From: Chakrabartyella piscis
GTDB lineage: Bacteria; Bacillota; Clostridia; Lachnospirales; Anaerotignaceae
Reading direction: 5' to 3'
NCBI GenBank assembly: GCA_030067835.1
Contig: CP092441.1
Location: 3,224,001-3,288,000 of the forward strand
Length of the DNA: 64,000 bases
Shown here: positions 27,557 to 37,400 of the stretch, piece by piece
Numbering within the stretch: position 1 is the stretch's first letter
Layout of the letters: every line of letters begins with the position of its first letter
Notes under the pieces: model-generated
What the model was told of the DNA's origin: nothing
Seen by the model: only the letters and a program-made list of their open reading frames with translations
Databases searched by the model: none
Position numbers and translations under genes: made by a program

Positions 27557-27851
27557 ATTGTTTTCCTCCTGAAAGTTCATGTTTGAATTGTCAATTTTAT
27601 GGGATGTTTTCATCCTTATATTTCTCAGACGAGGGTGATTTGTAAAAAGTTCCATGTTTTTGAAATTTTTTTCAATTCAGGATAATAAATTTTTATGTAC
27701 TCTGGTGAATTTTTGTAGGGTACGCATTGTATGCGTATCAAACGTGGAATGCATACAATGCATTCCCTACAAGTATAATACATATTAGGTATAGTTCTCT
27801 TTGTATCAGGACAATTTTTTCAAAAAATATTTTCCAATCATTTCTGGTATT
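27557..27851. repeat. Gap with a composite double hairpin
   Basis: At 27712-27774: GTAGGG, GTACGCATTGTATGCGTA, a short joint, GGAATGCATACAATGCATTC, CCCTAC. It is the reverse complement version of the element at 20620-20680. Otherwise AT-rich upstream sequence of the stalk-domain gene. Confidence 0.75.
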
Positions 27852-27874
27852 AAAAAAGAGCCCAAATTGGACTC
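27852..27874 (-). terminator. Terminator of SRP RNA
   Basis: Minus strand GAGTCC, loop AATTT, GGGCTC, then TTTTTT. Confidence 0.85.
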
Positions 27875-27902
27875 CTTATCTTACTCCCCTGTTATACCAT
27901 TT

Positions 27903-28062
27903 GTCTTTGACGCAATGCACCCAGTACACTCCAAAGAGGCTACCTGACACACATAGAAGGGAACTCCTTAGTGCTGCTGTCTTCCAACCCTGACACGATT
28001 CGAAGGCTTCTATTGCATCAGACCTCAATCTCAACGCATAGCAGATGCACTGCGTCAAAGAC
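27903..28062 (-). ncRNA. ffs: Signal recognition particle RNA, small form
   Basis: RNA core of the particle that targets nascent membrane proteins with Ffh. The helix 8 core is present on the minus strand: GTCAGG-GTT-GGAA-GAC-AGCAGC, with the GGAA tetraloop and AGCAG internal loop. The ends pair over 12 bases (GTCTTTGACGCA with TGCGTCAAAGAC). Intermediate helices also form (ATAGAAG with CTTCTAT, GAGG with CCTC). At about 160 nt it is shorter than the roughly 270-nt Bacillus form, and I see no Alu-type domain. Consensus promoter and terminator flank it. It follows tadA, as in Bacillus. Confidence 0.9.
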
Positions 28063-28079
28063 AAAAATATAACTATATA

Positions 28080-28108
28080 ATTATATCTAACTTTATGGGA
28101 TTTGTCAA
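28080..28108 (-). promoter_or_regulatory. Sigma-A promoter of SRP RNA
   Basis: Minus strand TTGACA, 17-bp spacer, TATAAT: full consensus, 18 bp before the RNA 5' end. Confidence 0.93.
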
Positions 28109-28143
28109 TATCCCAATGGAATAGACCATTTATATTCATATAT

Positions 28144-28912
<769 letters not shown>

Positions 28913-28924
28913 TTGTAGGTTTCA

Positions 28925-29000
28925 GTCCTTCATCATTCACCCTTAGTTCTTAGTCGCTTTTCAAAGTCTTTCACCATTCACCATTAGCCTTTAGTCGGTG
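28925..29000. repeat. 41-bp tandem repeat, about two units
   Basis: Same unit as at 2719-2832: GTCCTTCATCATTCACCCTT then TAGTTCTTAGTCGCTTTTCA, followed by a second diverged unit. It again ends beside a gene stop (29013) in a GGTGAC...GTCACC hairpin. Confidence 0.78.
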
Positions 29001-29012
29001 ACTACAGTCACC

Positions 29013-30365
29013 CTATTGTGCCAAGTGCAGGCTACCTTGTTGCATAGCACCTGTTTCTACACGCCAATAGTCATCTAAGCCATCGCCATTGAAATCGCTG
29101 ACATACATAGCTTCTCCATAGTCAATATCTTCATTGGAAGAACGCAAACCTCGTTCTGTCAAAATATAGCGAATTGTGGTACCTGTGCTATCACAAAGAT
29201 AAACTTCCGAAACACCATCACCATTCAAATCGCCACTATACAAAGCACCATACAAGTTTTCTACACCAAGATGTGTGCTCCAAATTTTCAACAAACCAGA
29301 ATCTCTTTTTTGGTATACATACAAATCCAAGCCATCGGTCAGGAAATATTCCTTTTCATCATCGCCATCCAAATCCACAATATGTGCTTGTGTGACACCA
29401 TGTTTCAAATAGGTTTTTTCTACCTTAGACCAGTCACCATTGTAGCGATATCGTTCTACTGCATCTGTTGTAAACAAAAGCAATTCCCCTTCATCAGCAG
29501 TAATTCCTGTATAAGACAGACCCATCAATGGCAATTCGCCAATTTCTTGCCAGTCATAGGTATACAACATGACATATTCCAAACGTTCAGAAAACACTTC
29601 TGTTGTTTCTGTTTCTTCTTCCACAACATCATGGGAATGTTCTTCTGTATCGGTCAACAACACTGCAATGGTAGAAACACCATTCACTTCCAACAAAGCA
29701 GCACCCAACAATTCTTGGCTTGTGTCAAATTGTTTGGAACGCATACGACTCAAATAATTGCCAGACAATCCATAAAGCCCCAAAGTGTTGCCAGAAATGC
29801 TTGCCACAATGGGATTGCCACTGTTGTCATATCCTTCTGCCACAAAGCCATCTACAGGCAAAGTTCCATTGTATTCACGGAAATTATCTTCCATACCAAC
29901 CCAATTTTCATAGGCAATGAAGCCACCATCTGCCAAAAATGGGTTTCTCTCCAACAAACTATAGGGTGTATCGTCATATCCACCCAAATAATACACACCA
30001 ACCAATTCTTCTGCCACAAACCAGCAAATGATTTCACCTGCTGTATCGCCATTGTAATGCAAAAGTGTTGCCAAACCTAGAACTGCATCATCACCTGCAA
30101 ATTCTTCCATTGCAAAGCCCACTTCTGACGCTGCTGCAAAGTATTCTGGCACCAAAGTTGGATCATTGGGAACTGTGCCCTCAATGAAAATCAGACTATC
30201 TTTGTCATAGTTCCAATAATATTCGTAGCAAATATCATCCATTTCTTCCATATATGCAGTTCGTTCTTCTGCGGTTATGCTAAATACTGGTTTTTCCACT
30301 TCTACTGCTTTACAACCTGTGAAAAGCAGCAAAATGGATAAGCCAATACCCAAAATTCTTTTCAT
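29013..30365 (-). CDS. Lipoprotein with FG-GAP/VCBS-like calcium loops
   Basis: A 450-aa predicted lipoprotein. The signal peptide is MKRILGIGLSILLLFTGC with lipobox LFTGC. The C-terminal third carries three calcium-loop repeats typical of FG-GAP/VCBS propeller blades: DLDGDDEKEYFL, DLNGDGVSEVYL and DFNGDGLDDYWR. Such domains form beta-propellers on the outer face of the membrane. Enzymatic function is not visible. An AGGAT-type ribosome site lies before the ATG. It is transcribed alone, with repeats on both sides. Confidence 0.8.
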   Translation of the reverse strand: MKRILGIGLSILLLFTGCKAVEVEKPVFSITAEERTAYMEEMDDICYEYYWNYDKDSLIFIEGTVPNDPTLVPEYFAAASEVGFAMEEFAGDDAVLGLATLLHYNGDTAGEIICWFVAEELVGVYYLGGYDDTPYSLLERNPFLADGGFIAYENWVGMEDNFREYNGTLPVDGFVAEGYDNSGNPIVASISGNTLGLYGLSGNYLSRMRSKQFDTSQELLGAALLEVNGVSTIAVLLTDTEEHSHDVVEEETETTEVFSERLEYVMLYTYDWQEIGELPLMGLSYTGITADEGELLLFTTDAVERYRYNGDWSKVEKTYLKHGVTQAHIVDLDGDDEKEYFLTDGLDLYVYQKRDSGLLKIWSTHLGVENLYGALYSGDLNGDGVSEVYLCDSTGTTIRYILTERGLRSSNEDIDYGEAMYVSDFNGDGLDDYWRVETGAMQQGSLHLAQ

Positions 30366-30489
30366 TTGTATTCCATCCTCTCAATGAGTAGACCACTGCT
30401 ATTGTAATGATTCTTTCTTATTATACAGCATTTTTGTGGAATATACAAAGAAAATTTGCCATAGATTTGGAAAACAAATGGTGAAATTT

Positions 30490-30655
30490 ATAACGGTCGA
30501 TTCGTGAATCGCCCCTACAGTAAAGCGTTTCGTTGGTTGTTGCAAAGGTGATGCATCCCGTTAGTTGTCATTTTGTAGGGGCTGCCCTATGTGGCTGCCC
30601 GTAACGTGACGAAGAATCTTATAACGGCCGATTCGTGAATCGCCCCTACAATGTT
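30490..30655. repeat. Three hairpin repeats
   Basis: Copies at 30492-30520 (GGTCGATTCGTGAATCGCCC), 30573-30602 (GGGGCTGCCCTATGTGGCTG) and 30624-30652 (GGCCGATTCGTGAATCGCCC). The last one ends 5 bp from the spmB stop codon. Confidence 0.8.
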
Positions 30656-30659
30656 TCCG

Positions 30660-31187
30660 TTACCAAACCAAACCCACCAACCAAATGGCAACTACAACAC
30701 CAACGAAATTGGTAATCAGTGCACATGGCAGGGTATATCTGGTTTTTCGTATGCCCACAGCCAAGAAATACACACTCATGGTATAAAACACCGTTTCGGT
30801 ACAACTCATCATCACAGAAGCCACACGTCCCATATAGGAGTCTGGTCCATATGTTTGGAAGATATCCACCAAAAGCCCAATTGCTGCTGACGAGGACACC
30901 AAACGTATGACACTTAGAGGGGCAATTTCTGCTGGAAATCCAAGTGGTTCCACCAATGGACGTATGAGATTGGTGCAAATCTCCAAAAGTCCACCATTTT
31001 GAAAGATTTCCACTGCCACAATCAAACCAATGAGCGTTGGTAAAATTTCCACAACTGTTTGCAAACCTTCTTTTGCACCTTCCAAAAAGGTTTCGTAAAT
31101 ACGCACACCATTAAGCAAGCCATAGACCACAATGAACAACATGGTCACTGGTATGATATAGTTGGACATGGTCAATAGAATCTCCAT
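30660..31187 (-). CDS. spmB: Spore maturation protein B
   Basis: Membrane protein of 175 aa needed with SpmA for spore core dehydration. It is made of hydrophobic helices with the family text ETVFYTMSVYFLAVGIRKTRY and SSSAAIGLLVDIFQTYGPDS. The ATG at 31187 comes directly after the spmA stop, and its ribosome site GGAGGTG is inside the spmA 3' end, so the two are translationally coupled. Confidence 0.93.
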   Translation of the reverse strand: MEILLTMSNYIIPVTMLFIVVYGLLNGVRIYETFLEGAKEGLQTVVEILPTLIGLIVAVEIFQNGGLLEICTNLIRPLVEPLGFPAEIAPLSVIRLVSSSAAIGLLVDIFQTYGPDSYMGRVASVMMSCTETVFYTMSVYFLAVGIRKTRYTLPCALITNFVGVVVAIWLVGLVW

Positions 31188-31769
31188 CTATTCACCTCCT
31201 AGACTGCAAATCTTTGCCAAGGTCACACCAAACAAGGTGGTCACCAAGGTTGCCACAATGCCAACACCCACAATTTCTGTCGGTGCCACAGATCCATATT
31301 TGGTGCGATATGCCAACACATTGATGGTCAATAGTTGCAAAGAGGACATATTCACCGTCAAAAACATGCACATGGCACCACTGGCTTTGGTTCCATTTCG
31401 GTTCAGCTTTTGCAATTCCTTCATAGCAAGTATGCCTGCTGGTGTTGCAGCCCAACCAAGTCCCAAGAAATTGGCAGCAAAATTAGCGGCTATGTATTCA
31501 CGTGCTTTGTGGTTTTTGGGTACTGTTGGAAACAAAAAATTCATCAGCGGTTCTATTTTTCTTGCCAAAGCAGCAATCATACCTGCTTTTTCTCCAATTT
31601 TCAAAACTCCTGCCCATGTAGCCACCACACCTGCCATTGCAAACACCAATTCCATTGCAGTTTTGCCACCATCCAAAACCGCATTGGTCACCAAATCCAT
31701 TCTACCCAAAATTGCACCTGTTAAAATTCCACCCACAATAAAAAAACCCCATATCCAATCCAAATACAT
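31188..31769 (-). CDS. spmA: Spore maturation protein A
   Basis: Membrane protein of 193 aa, first gene of the spmAB pair. Family features are the hydrophobic start MYLDWIWGFFIVGGILTGAI, and GLGWAATPAGILAMKELQKL with NMSSLQLLTINVLAYR. Both Spm proteins belong to the nucleoside-recognition (Gate) membrane group. GGAGGTG precedes the ATG. Presence of the pair indicates an endospore former. Confidence 0.93.
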   Translation of the reverse strand: MYLDWIWGFFIVGGILTGAILGRMDLVTNAVLDGGKTAMELVFAMAGVVATWAGVLKIGEKAGMIAALARKIEPLMNFLFPTVPKNHKAREYIAANFAANFLGLGWAATPAGILAMKELQKLNRNGTKASGAMCMFLTVNMSSLQLLTINVLAYRTKYGSVAPTEIVGVGIVATLVTTLFGVTLAKICSLGGE

Positions 31770-31874
31770 ACACCTCCATTAGAATTGTATGAAATTACCA
31801 TATCATTTCATGCCATTTTTTCATCAATTTCCAAATGTTTGCACAAATTTACTTTTATTTCCAGCTGATTTTTG

Positions 31875-31903
31875 TTGATATTTGGTAAAAAGTGTGGTAG
31901 AAT
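31875..31903 (+). promoter_or_regulatory. Sigma-A promoter of the AbrB-type regulator
   Basis: TTGATA (31875-31880), 17-bp spacer, TAGAAT (31898-31903). Confidence 0.7.
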
Positions 31904-31958
31904 AAGGTAAATTACGAATTTATTTTAAAAATAATTAGGGTTAACGGGGGAATATCAT

Positions 31959-32219
31959 ATGAAATCAACAGGAATCGTTAGAAAAGTCGACGAATTGGGC
32001 CGTGTAGTACTTCCTATTGAGCTTAGACGTAACATGGGCATTGAAATCAAAGATTCATTAGAAATTTTTGTAAAAGAAGATACAATTATCTTAAAAAAAT
32101 ACGAACCAGCTGACATATTTACTGGTGATATGGATAACTTAATTGATTACAAAGGCAAAAAGATCTCAAAAAGAACCATTTTGGAATTGGCACAGCTTGC
32201 AGGCTTGGAGATAAAGTAA
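31959..32219 (+). CDS. abrB: AbrB/SpoVT-family transition-state regulator
   Basis: An 86-aa DNA-binding protein. The N-terminal swapped-hairpin domain is clear: MKSTGIVRKVDELGRVVLPI ... LRRNMGIEIKDSLEIFV. The C-terminal half, which mediates multimerisation, is short and charged. In Bacillus such proteins repress stationary-phase and sporulation genes in growth. Start follows GGGGGAAT. It stands upstream of a germination operon on the same strand but has its own promoter. The gene name is by family resemblance; an Abh or SpoVT paralogue cannot be excluded. Confidence 0.88.
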   Translation: MKSTGIVRKVDELGRVVLPIELRRNMGIEIKDSLEIFVKEDTIILKKYEPADIFTGDMDNLIDYKGKKISKRTILELAQLAGLEIK

Positions 32220-32677
32220 AATATTTACTTCCAAATTTTGTGAGATTTGCCAATTTTTTACATTTATTGGATTTGTGTATTTTGTCATTTGCACATATAC
32301 ACATGTCCACTTAGTGTACAGTTATAGTTTTGAGCAAAAGGTGATATTAGAGCATACCATCTATTCTTGTGATACTCTTCAAATCATTGTCCTTTTTAGA
32401 TGCTCATTGATTCATTTTACAAATTCCAAGAGCTTGGTATTCAGCCAGAATATCGAGGTCTTATTTTTTTGTCCAAATGCAAGATAACGAGACCTACTGC
32501 ATCACATATCCACGCCTATTACGGGACTGCTGACAAAAGGGTCGATGTGAGCATCGACCCCTACGTGATCATATGAAACTCTTTCCTCTTTCATTGGGAT
32601 ATTTTTGTCTTATTTTAGAAATCTGCATATGGAAATTTCTTTTGGTTACACTATTTCCAAGGATTTGGAGGTGGCAT
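32220..32677. repeat. Gap of about 450 bp with one hairpin repeat
   Basis: AT-rich, no gene. It holds AAGATAACGAGACCT (32482-32496), also found at 20583. A hairpin repeat lies at 32538-32566 (GGGTCGATGTGAGCATCGAC) with the longer flank ATCATATGAAA shared with 26452-26463. Confidence 0.7.
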
Positions 32678-34147
32678 ATGGAAATTTTGAAAACCATTGG
32701 AGAAAACAAAGAGATTTTGACACAGTTGTTTCTGGACTGCGAAGATATTGTCATGCGTGAATTTGCCATTGGCGGTGGCAGTGCAACCATTTTGATGGTA
32801 TATACCGACAATATGGTGGATGGAGATACGGTACAAAACTTCATTATGACCAATTTGATGAATCGATCACCTTCTTGCAATGAGGGTGCTTTTTTGGATG
32901 AATTGATGGCAGATGGCATTGCAGTGCGTGAATTGTCCAAAATCCAAACCATAGAAGATGTGGTTGCAACCATTTTATGTGGCGATACTGCTCTATTTAT
33001 GGATGGTGACCCATTTGCATTACGTGCTTCCACAAGGGGTTTTCCAAATCGAGGTGTGAACCAAGCACAAACCGAGGTTGTGGTACAGGGACCTAAGGAT
33101 GCATTTACTGAAGTGGTGGCATTCAATGTGGTTTTGATACGCAGACGTATTCAAGATGCAAAATTGAAGGTAAAACGTAAAAAGCTAGGTACCAGAAGCA
33201 ACACAGATATTTGTATCTTGTATATGGAGGATTTGGTGCGTCCAGAAATTTTAAATCGTGTCACCAAACAACTGGAAACCATGGATGCTTTGGATGTGGT
33301 GTTGGACAGTGGCTCTGTGGAGCAACTTTTGGAAAACAGCTGGAAATCCCCTTTTCCACAACTGCAAATGACAGAACGTCCAGATAAGGCTTCTTCTGCT
33401 TTGTTGGAGGGACGTGTGGTGCTTGCCATTGACAATTCTCCTTTTGTGATTTTGTTGCCTGCAACTTTGAATGTATTTTTTCAAGCAGCAGAAGATTATT
33501 ACGACCGTTTCGCCATTATGAGTTTCATTCGTGCTATGCGATATGTGGCTGCTTTTGGTGCCATTGGTTTGTCTGGGTTGTACATTGCTTTTGCTGTGTT
33601 TCATCCAGAACTGTTGCCAACACCCCTAGCCATCAAAATCGCATCCACCAGACAAAACATCCCATTTTCATTGGTGGGTGAAGTCATTGCAATGGAACTG
33701 GCTTTTGAACTGCTTCGAGAAGCTGGCATTCGCTTGCCATCACCTGTCAGCTCCACCATTGGCATTGTTGGCGGTATCATCATTGGACAAGCAGCAGTAG
33801 AAGCTGGAATTGTCAGTCCTGTTGTGGTCATTGTCACTGCACTGACTGGCATTTGTGGCTTTGTGATTCCAAACATTGCTTTGGTTTCTGGCTTGCGTTT
33901 GACCAAATATTTTGTCATTTTGTTATCAGCAACCTTTGGACTCTTTGGTTTTTGGCTTTCTATGTTGGTTTTGGTGGCACATTTGTCTGGTCTCACTTCC
34001 TATGGAATCCCTTATTTATATCCATTTTGTTCCAGCGTCATCAACAACGATGTGGATTGGGAAGATAGTATTTGGCGGTTGCCACTGCGTAAAATGAAGG
34101 ATACACCCATTTTCATGAACCCAAAATCACGAAAGGGGGATTCTTGA
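32678..34147 (+). CDS. gerAA: Spore germination receptor subunit A
   Basis: A 489-aa GerA-family protein, the large subunit of an inner-membrane nutrient germinant receptor. The N-terminal hydrophilic domain includes GDTALFMDG and the family phrase ASTRGFPNRGVNQAQTEVV. It is followed by VVLAIDNSPFVILLPATLN and four or five membrane segments. The ATG at 32678 has GGAGGT seven bases upstream. The stop overlaps the gerAB start (TGATG). Expression in the forespore is expected, though no promoter was identified. Confidence 0.94.
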   Translation: MEILKTIGENKEILTQLFLDCEDIVMREFAIGGGSATILMVYTDNMVDGDTVQNFIMTNLMNRSPSCNEGAFLDELMADGIAVRELSKIQTIEDVVATILCGDTALFMDGDPFALRASTRGFPNRGVNQAQTEVVVQGPKDAFTEVVAFNVVLIRRRIQDAKLKVKRKKLGTRSNTDICILYMEDLVRPEILNRVTKQLETMDALDVVLDSGSVEQLLENSWKSPFPQLQMTERPDKASSALLEGRVVLAIDNSPFVILLPATLNVFFQAAEDYYDRFAIMSFIRAMRYVAAFGAIGLSGLYIAFAVFHPELLPTPLAIKIASTRQNIPFSLVGEVIAMELAFELLREAGIRLPSPVSSTIGIVGGIIIGQAAVEAGIVSPVVVIVTALTGICGFVIPNIALVSGLRLTKYFVILLSATFGLFGFWLSMLVLVAHLSGLTSYGIPYLYPFCSSVINNDVDWEDSIWRLPLRKMKDTPIFMNPKSRKGDS

Positions 34148-35256
34148 TGTTTGTCAACAACAAACGTATCTCCAAACGTCAATTTTCTGCATTGCTTTTG
34201 TTTGCGTTCTTTGGCACTGCTCTTTTGTTTTTGCCTACAGAATTGGTGGATATGGGTGGCAAAAGTGGCTGGTTGCTACTGCTACCTTGGAGTGTTTTAT
34301 TTCTATTGGTGCAGGTGCTTCTTTGTGTTTTAAGCAAAAGAAACCCTGATGTTACAACGGTTTTTTGGTATCGTTATGGATTTGGAAGGGTTTTGGGTAC
34401 TCTTTTGGTACTTGGTCTATTGTGTTTTCTCATTTTTGTAGGTGCTATGGAATTGCGTATTTTTGGTGAAGTGATTTCTGCCACCATGTTATCCAAAACA
34501 CCCATTTGGTTGGTATTGGCTGTTTTTGTTTTGGCAATACTTCCTGTTGCAATGGGTGGTGTGGAAGTTGTGGCACGTATGGCAGAAGTGATGTTTTTCT
34601 TCTTTTTGATTCCGTTGGTGGTGGTTTTGGTGGCATTGGCTTTTTCTGTTGATTTTGGTAGATTGTTGCCCATTTCCACAGTGGATATGGAGCAATTTGT
34701 TTCCATCACCTCCTATGTGGCACCACTTGCACAAGGTTTGCTTTTGACACCCTTTTGTTTAGGATATACCAAAATCAAAACAGGTTCTGGTGTGCTCATT
34801 GGTTCTGTGATATTGAGTCTTTTCTTGGTATTTGCTTTGACCATACTTGCTTTTGCCACCTATGGTACAGGTGTTTTGTCTGATAAAATGTTGCCCACTT
34901 TGCAAATGATGGAACGTATTGGCTTTGCTCATATTTTCCTAAGTAGACAGGACTTGTTGTTTCTATGGTTTTGGATGGTATCCACCTATTTGTTTTTGTC
35001 TATGATTTTGCTCTATGCTTTGCAGATTTGGAAAGAAGTTTTACCCATTTCCAAAGAAAAGTCCATTTCTGGTGGTTGTATCTTCTTTGGGTTGCTTCTC
35101 TGGGTCACTTCCCTTTTGCCAGAAGATTTATGGTCTGCTTATGATTTACGATTGCGATATCTATCTTATGGTTTGGTGTTGTTTTTGGTGGCAATTCCTG
35201 TTATTTTGTTGCTCATAGATATTGTCAAAAGGAGGATTTCACATGACCAAATGTAA
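34147..35256 (+). CDS. gerAB: Spore germination receptor subunit B (permease-like)
   Basis: A 369-aa integral membrane protein of the amino acid/polyamine permease-like GerAB family, with about ten hydrophobic segments. It starts MFVNNKRISKRQFSALLLF, with the usual cytoplasmic lead IS.RQF. Its start overlaps the gerAA stop by one base. It overlaps the ribosome site of gerAC at the other end. It probably binds the germinant; ligand unknown. Confidence 0.92.
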   Translation: MFVNNKRISKRQFSALLLFAFFGTALLFLPTELVDMGGKSGWLLLLPWSVLFLLVQVLLCVLSKRNPDVTTVFWYRYGFGRVLGTLLVLGLLCFLIFVGAMELRIFGEVISATMLSKTPIWLVLAVFVLAILPVAMGGVEVVARMAEVMFFFFLIPLVVVLVALAFSVDFGRLLPISTVDMEQFVSITSYVAPLAQGLLLTPFCLGYTKIKTGSGVLIGSVILSLFLVFALTILAFATYGTGVLSDKMLPTLQMMERIGFAHIFLSRQDLLFLWFWMVSTYLFLSMILLYALQIWKEVLPISKEKSISGGCIFFGLLLWVTSLLPEDLWSAYDLRLRYLSYGLVLFLVAIPVILLLIDIVKRRISHDQM

Positions 35257-36355
35257 AATCTGGTTTCTTTGTTTGTTGCAAATTCTTTTCTTATCTGGAT
35301 GTATGGATGGCAATGACCCTGAAAACCGTGAATACATCATCACATTGGGTGTAGATGTTGCTGAAGATGGTTTTGCATTCTCCTTTGTACCAGCCAAAAC
35401 CAGAACCACAGACACCACACTCTTGAAAGCAAATGGCACTACCCTAGCAGAAGGCATTGCCACCTTAGACCAAGAAAACCCAAGAAAAACAGAACTTGGA
35501 CAATTGAAAATGTTGGTTTTCAGCCAGGATGTTTTGACTTCTGATTCTGGGTATATGCATTTGTTGGCAGAATTGGAACGTAGTCAGGATATTTCTGGCA
35601 ATGTGATGCTTTTGGCAACGGAAGATTTGGCTTCTGATTGTTTGCAAGCCATTTTGGAAAGTGATGGCGAAACAGGTCTATTCCTTTGGGATTTTTACGA
35701 AAATACAGCTGGTGATGTGGCTGTCACTTGGGGTGAAGATTTGGATGGTTTCTTGATTGCTTTGGAAGAACAAAGGGATTCTGCAATTTTACCAAAGATT
35801 GCAACCACCGATGGCAATTTATCCTTGGGTGGTGGTTTGCTTTTGCAAAACCATGAATATGTGACAACTTTGGATGTAGATTCTGCTTTGGGCTATGCCT
35901 TTTTGCGTGAAGAAGCAGATGGTGCTGTTTTGGTGACAACCATTCCACAAAATACACAAGAAAGCATTCCAGTGGACACCATTTCCACAAAGACAGAAGA
36001 AATACCACTTTCTCTACGCATCATGAAAAACACCACTTCTTATGTGATGCAAACCATTGGCGATACCCTCTATTGCACCATTGTCATTGATGCAACAGGC
36101 AATTTGTTGGGTAGTGGCACCCAAGAATCCTTCACCGAAGAAGGTCGTTTGCAATTGGAACAGGCATTTGCAACACGCATAAAGGAAGAAGTGACACATA
36201 CAATAGAAGTGGCACAAGATGCAGGTGCAGTGGAATCCATTGGCATTGGTGCTGCTATCAGACGGAAATATCCAGATTTTGATTTGGAACAGGATGCTTG
36301 GCAATTGACACTTTCTGTTGCTGTGGATGTGGAGGATTTTGGTCGCATACGATAA
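35243..36355 (+). CDS. gerAC: Spore germination receptor subunit C (lipoprotein)
   Basis: A 370-aa GerAC-family lipoprotein. The signal peptide ends in lipobox LSGC (MTKCKIWFLCLLQILFLSGC). Family text: NREYIITLGVDVAEDGF near the start, and a C-terminal domain with LEQAFATRIKEEVTHTIEVA. AGGAGG precedes the ATG at 35243, 11 codons before the gerAB stop codon ends. It completes the A-B-C order of a tricistronic receptor operon. Confidence 0.93.
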   Translation: MTKCKIWFLCLLQILFLSGCMDGNDPENREYIITLGVDVAEDGFAFSFVPAKTRTTDTTLLKANGTTLAEGIATLDQENPRKTELGQLKMLVFSQDVLTSDSGYMHLLAELERSQDISGNVMLLATEDLASDCLQAILESDGETGLFLWDFYENTAGDVAVTWGEDLDGFLIALEEQRDSAILPKIATTDGNLSLGGGLLLQNHEYVTTLDVDSALGYAFLREEADGAVLVTTIPQNTQESIPVDTISTKTEEIPLSLRIMKNTTSYVMQTIGDTLYCTIVIDATGNLLGSGTQESFTEEGRLQLEQAFATRIKEEVTHTIEVAQDAGAVESIGIGAAIRRKYPDFDLEQDAWQLTLSVAVDVEDFGRIR

Positions 36356-36365
36356 CAGTGAGCAA

Positions 36366-36400
36366 AAATTTGTAGGGAATGGTCTTGACCATTCCGTAGA
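36366..36400. repeat. Hairpin repeat after gerAC
   Basis: GGAATGGTCTTGACCATTCC with edge TTGTAG, followed by GACGAAGAATC of the TCATTC family. Confidence 0.78.
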
Positions 36401-36485
36401 CGAAGAATCTTTCATTTTCAATTCCTTGTTTCAAACTGCCAAAACATGGGTATCCTTAAGATAACAAACACTTGGAGGGATTTCT

Positions 36486-37172
36486 ATGTTTCAGATATGG
36501 AAGAAAAAAGCACTGGATTTGTGGCAAAAGGAGAAATGGAATTATGTGATGGCTCTAACCATTGGGCTATGTATTTTTGGTGGTATCATGGCAGAATACA
36601 CCCAAGCATATTCCCAAACCATTCAAAATGGCATTGCAACCAAGGTGGTCAGATTCCACGTTTTGGCAAATAGCAACACCGATGCTGACCAAGAATTGAA
36701 ACTTTTGGTGCGTGATGGTGTTTTGGAAACCTATGGCGAAATGTTGGCAACCTGTGAAACCAAAGCAGAATCTTTGGCATTATTGGAAGCCGCTACTGTG
36801 GAAATTTGTAAATTGGCACAGGAAATTGTGGTGTCAGAAGGCTATGACTATCCTGTGTCGGTTTCTTTGGTGCGTGAACAATTCCCCATGAAACAATATG
36901 ATGATTTGACATTTCCATCAGGCATTTACGATGCATTGCGTATTGAAATTGGTCTGGCAGAAGGCAACAATTGGTGGTGTGTTTTGTATCCCCAAATGTG
37001 TTTTGTAGATGCCACTTGGGGGTATATGACAGAAGAAAGCAATTTACGCTTGGAAAACACCTTGACCAACGAAGAATATTTGGTGGTATCTGCTTTGTCA
37101 CAGGAAGAAATCACACCAAAAATCAAATTTAAGGTAGTGGAATTGTGGCAGGAAATGCAAAATGCCATATAA
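36486..37172 (+). CDS. spoIIR: Stage II sporulation protein R
   Basis: A 228-aa signalling protein made in the forespore and secreted to trigger SpoIIGA processing of pro-sigma-E in the mother cell. It has a hydrophobic export segment (YVMALTIGLCIFGGIMAEYT). The family core follows: VVRFHVLANSNTDADQELKL, SVSLVREQFPMKQYDDLTFP, GIYDALRIEIG and GNNWWCVLYPQMCFVD. TTGGAGGGATTT precedes the ATG. It lies downstream of the ger operon. Confidence 0.95.
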   Translation: MFQIWKKKALDLWQKEKWNYVMALTIGLCIFGGIMAEYTQAYSQTIQNGIATKVVRFHVLANSNTDADQELKLLVRDGVLETYGEMLATCETKAESLALLEAATVEICKLAQEIVVSEGYDYPVSVSLVREQFPMKQYDDLTFPSGIYDALRIEIGLAEGNNWWCVLYPQMCFVDATWGYMTEESNLRLENTLTNEEYLVVSALSQEEITPKIKFKVVELWQEMQNAI

Positions 37173-37183
37173 CTATATTGTAA

Positions 37184-37380
37184 TTGTAGGGGCGATTCAC
37201 GAATCGACCGCAAACCAAGATTTTTCGTCACATTGTTCCTCTGAATGGTAGCTAACAGAATGCTACCCGTAGGGGCGACCTGTGGTCGCCCGAAAACCAA
37301 GATTCTTCGTCACGTTGTTCCTCTGAATGACAGGCAGAATGGTACAACGGACAGCCGCTAGGGCTGTCCCTACATAATAT
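37184..37380. repeat. Alternating hairpin and TCATTC-family repeats
   Basis: Hairpins at 37186-37213 (GGGGCGATTCACGAATCGAC), 37270-37293 (GGGGCGACCTGTGGTCGCCC) and 37350-37375 (ACAGCCGCTAGGGCTGT). Reverse TCATTC copies lie at 37214-37248 and 37299-37333 (AAGATTCTTCGTCACGTTGT, then TCCTCTGAATGAC). Confidence 0.8.
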
Positions 37381-37400
37381 ACATAGAAATGAGGGATGAT

